A stretch of 64,000 nucleotides of DNA. Origin: Pseudodesulfovibrio tunisiensis (GTDB lineage Bacteria; Desulfobacterota; Desulfovibrionia; Desulfovibrionales; Desulfovibrionaceae). The stretch lies in assembly GCF_022809775.1 (NCBI RefSeq), contig NZ_CP094380.1, positions 496,001 through 560,000 of the forward strand, read 5' to 3'. The notes below the pieces were generated by a model. That model did no database searches. It was not told the origin of the DNA and saw only the letters and a list, made by a program, of their open reading frames with translations. Numbering within the stretch: position 1 is the stretch's first letter; the number at the start of each line of letters is the position of its first letter. This document shows, piece by piece, positions 63,357 through 64,000 of this stretch. A program made the position numbers and the translations under genes.

Positions 63357-63835
63357 ATGACCGGTTTTTCGCATATGGATTCGGACGGCAACGCCCGAAT
63401 GGTGGATGTTTCCGAAAAAAGGAAACCAAGCGCACTGCCATCGTCAAATGTCTGGTCCGGCTTGCCCCGAAGACCCTTTCCATGCTTCTGGAAAACGCGT
63501 TGCCCAAGGGCGATGTGCTGACCACGGCCAAGATCGCGGGCATTCAGGCGTCCAAACGGACTCATGATCTGATTCCCATGTGCCACCCGTTGCCCATCAC
63601 CTACTCGGATGTGCGTTTTGCCGTGGATGGCGAAGCCTCCACCATTGAAGTGGAAGCCGAAGTCCGCACCACGGCAAAGACCGGTGTGGAAATGGAAGCC
63701 CTGATCGGTGCCCAGGTCGCGGCCGCCACCATCTATGACATGTGCAAGGCCGTGCAAAAGGACATCGTGATCGATGGCTGTCGCCTGATGTTCAAATCCG
63801 GTGGCAAGAGTGGCACATTTCACGCTCCGGCGTAG
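63357..63835 (+). pseudogene. moaC: Cyclic pyranopterin monophosphate synthase MoaC, frameshifted
   Basis: MoaC converts the GTP-derived intermediate to cyclic pyranopterin monophosphate in molybdenum cofactor synthesis. The normal start ([21 protein letters not shown]) begins at 63357 directly after dnaJ. In a run of six A (63415-63420) one A is missing: with seven the frame continues as [20 protein letters not shown] and then the rest of MoaC including MCHPLP and GVEMEAL. The whole stretch is 479 bases; one extra base gives 160 codons exactly. An internal ATG at 63482 yields only the last 117 residues. Confidence 0.88.
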
Positions 63836-63943
63836 AAGATGCCTTCGACGTCGCAGGAGGGTGTCCAGCCTTCAGACGACTGAATTTCAGAATCAACCTG
63901 TTTCGGCGAATCAAGAGCGCCCCGGCCTGCCCGAGGCACACAG

Positions 63944-63977
63944 GAAAGAGGCTCTTCCAATCGGAAGAGCCTCTTTC
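63944..63977. terminator. Terminator-like hairpin after moaC
   Basis: Fifteen-pair perfect stem (63944-63958 with 63963-63977) and AATC loop. The U-run is short, so efficiency is uncertain. Confidence 0.65.
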
Positions 63978-64000
63978 GTATTTCAGATTCCGCCGCCCTG

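Overview
The window looks like the chromosome of a Gram-negative sulfate-reducing bacterium of the Desulfovibrio/Pseudodesulfovibrio type (Desulfovibrionaceae). The markers are DsrC with both C-terminal cysteines, a large Hdr/MvhD iron-sulfur flavoprotein cluster, an Rnf operon preceded by a decaheme cytochrome c, a SulP anion transporter tied to two-component genes, lpxC (outer membrane) and a polar-type flagellar cluster (flhF, fleN). Base composition is GC-rich throughout, gene density is high, and there is no phage, plasmid or CRISPR array. Assignments come from reading protein motifs; no database search was run.

Layout. 1-1366: 3' part of a Xer-type recombinase and a cyclophilin. 1449-4930 (minus): polar amino acid ABC transporter whose two permease domains are fused, followed upstream by L-serine dehydratase (5106-6467). 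6640-13861 (minus): a seven-gene block reading tetR, sulP, a cytidylate-kinase-like/receiver hybrid, a membrane histidine kinase, a receiver, a kinase-like protein without a recognisable ATPase domain, and a receiver. Two matching palindromic operators flank a promoter in front of it. 14069-15472 (minus): an NtrC-type regulator with an unusual receiver and a GAFTSA loop. It is divergent from an IS3-OrfA-like gene and a soluble Hdr supercluster (16330-27267): HdrA, MvhD, an FrhB/FdhB-like protein, a 1148-residue tandem HdrA carrying an inserted receiver-like domain, HdrC, HdrB, a tandem Usp and an HdrD/TmcB-like protein.

27282-34908: terminator, small exported protein, tRNA-Val(CAC), then on the minus strand dhcA-rnfCDGEAB, with RnfB fused to a GltD-like flavoprotein. 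35095-41308: mixed signalling and membrane genes, including a place at about 40690 where a CheY gene and a Tim44-like gene appear to have been joined by a deletion. 41344-44308: methyltransferase, YcaO-TPR protein and dsrC. 44604-49008: rpmE, a DUF1385 membrane protein, prfA, prmC and lpxC. The lpxC leader carries a near-perfect sigma-54 promoter, an extended -10 element and a 14-bp inverted repeat. 49084-58620 (minus): flagellar export and regulation genes fliR-flhB-flhA-flhF-fleN-fliA-cheY-fliL plus three small genes of unknown role. 58748-63835: M23 peptidase, TtcA-like PP-loop protein, DUF4340 protein, rpoZ, dnaJ and a frameshifted moaC.

The parts most likely to be new are: (1) the Hdr supercluster with a pseudo-receiver built into an HdrA and a divergent activator that also has an atypical receiver; (2) the SulP-linked phosphorelay with a kinase-fold/BON-like/receiver hybrid; (3) YcaO and a methyltransferase directly upstream of dsrC; and (4) the overlapping sigma-70/sigma-54 control region of lpxC.
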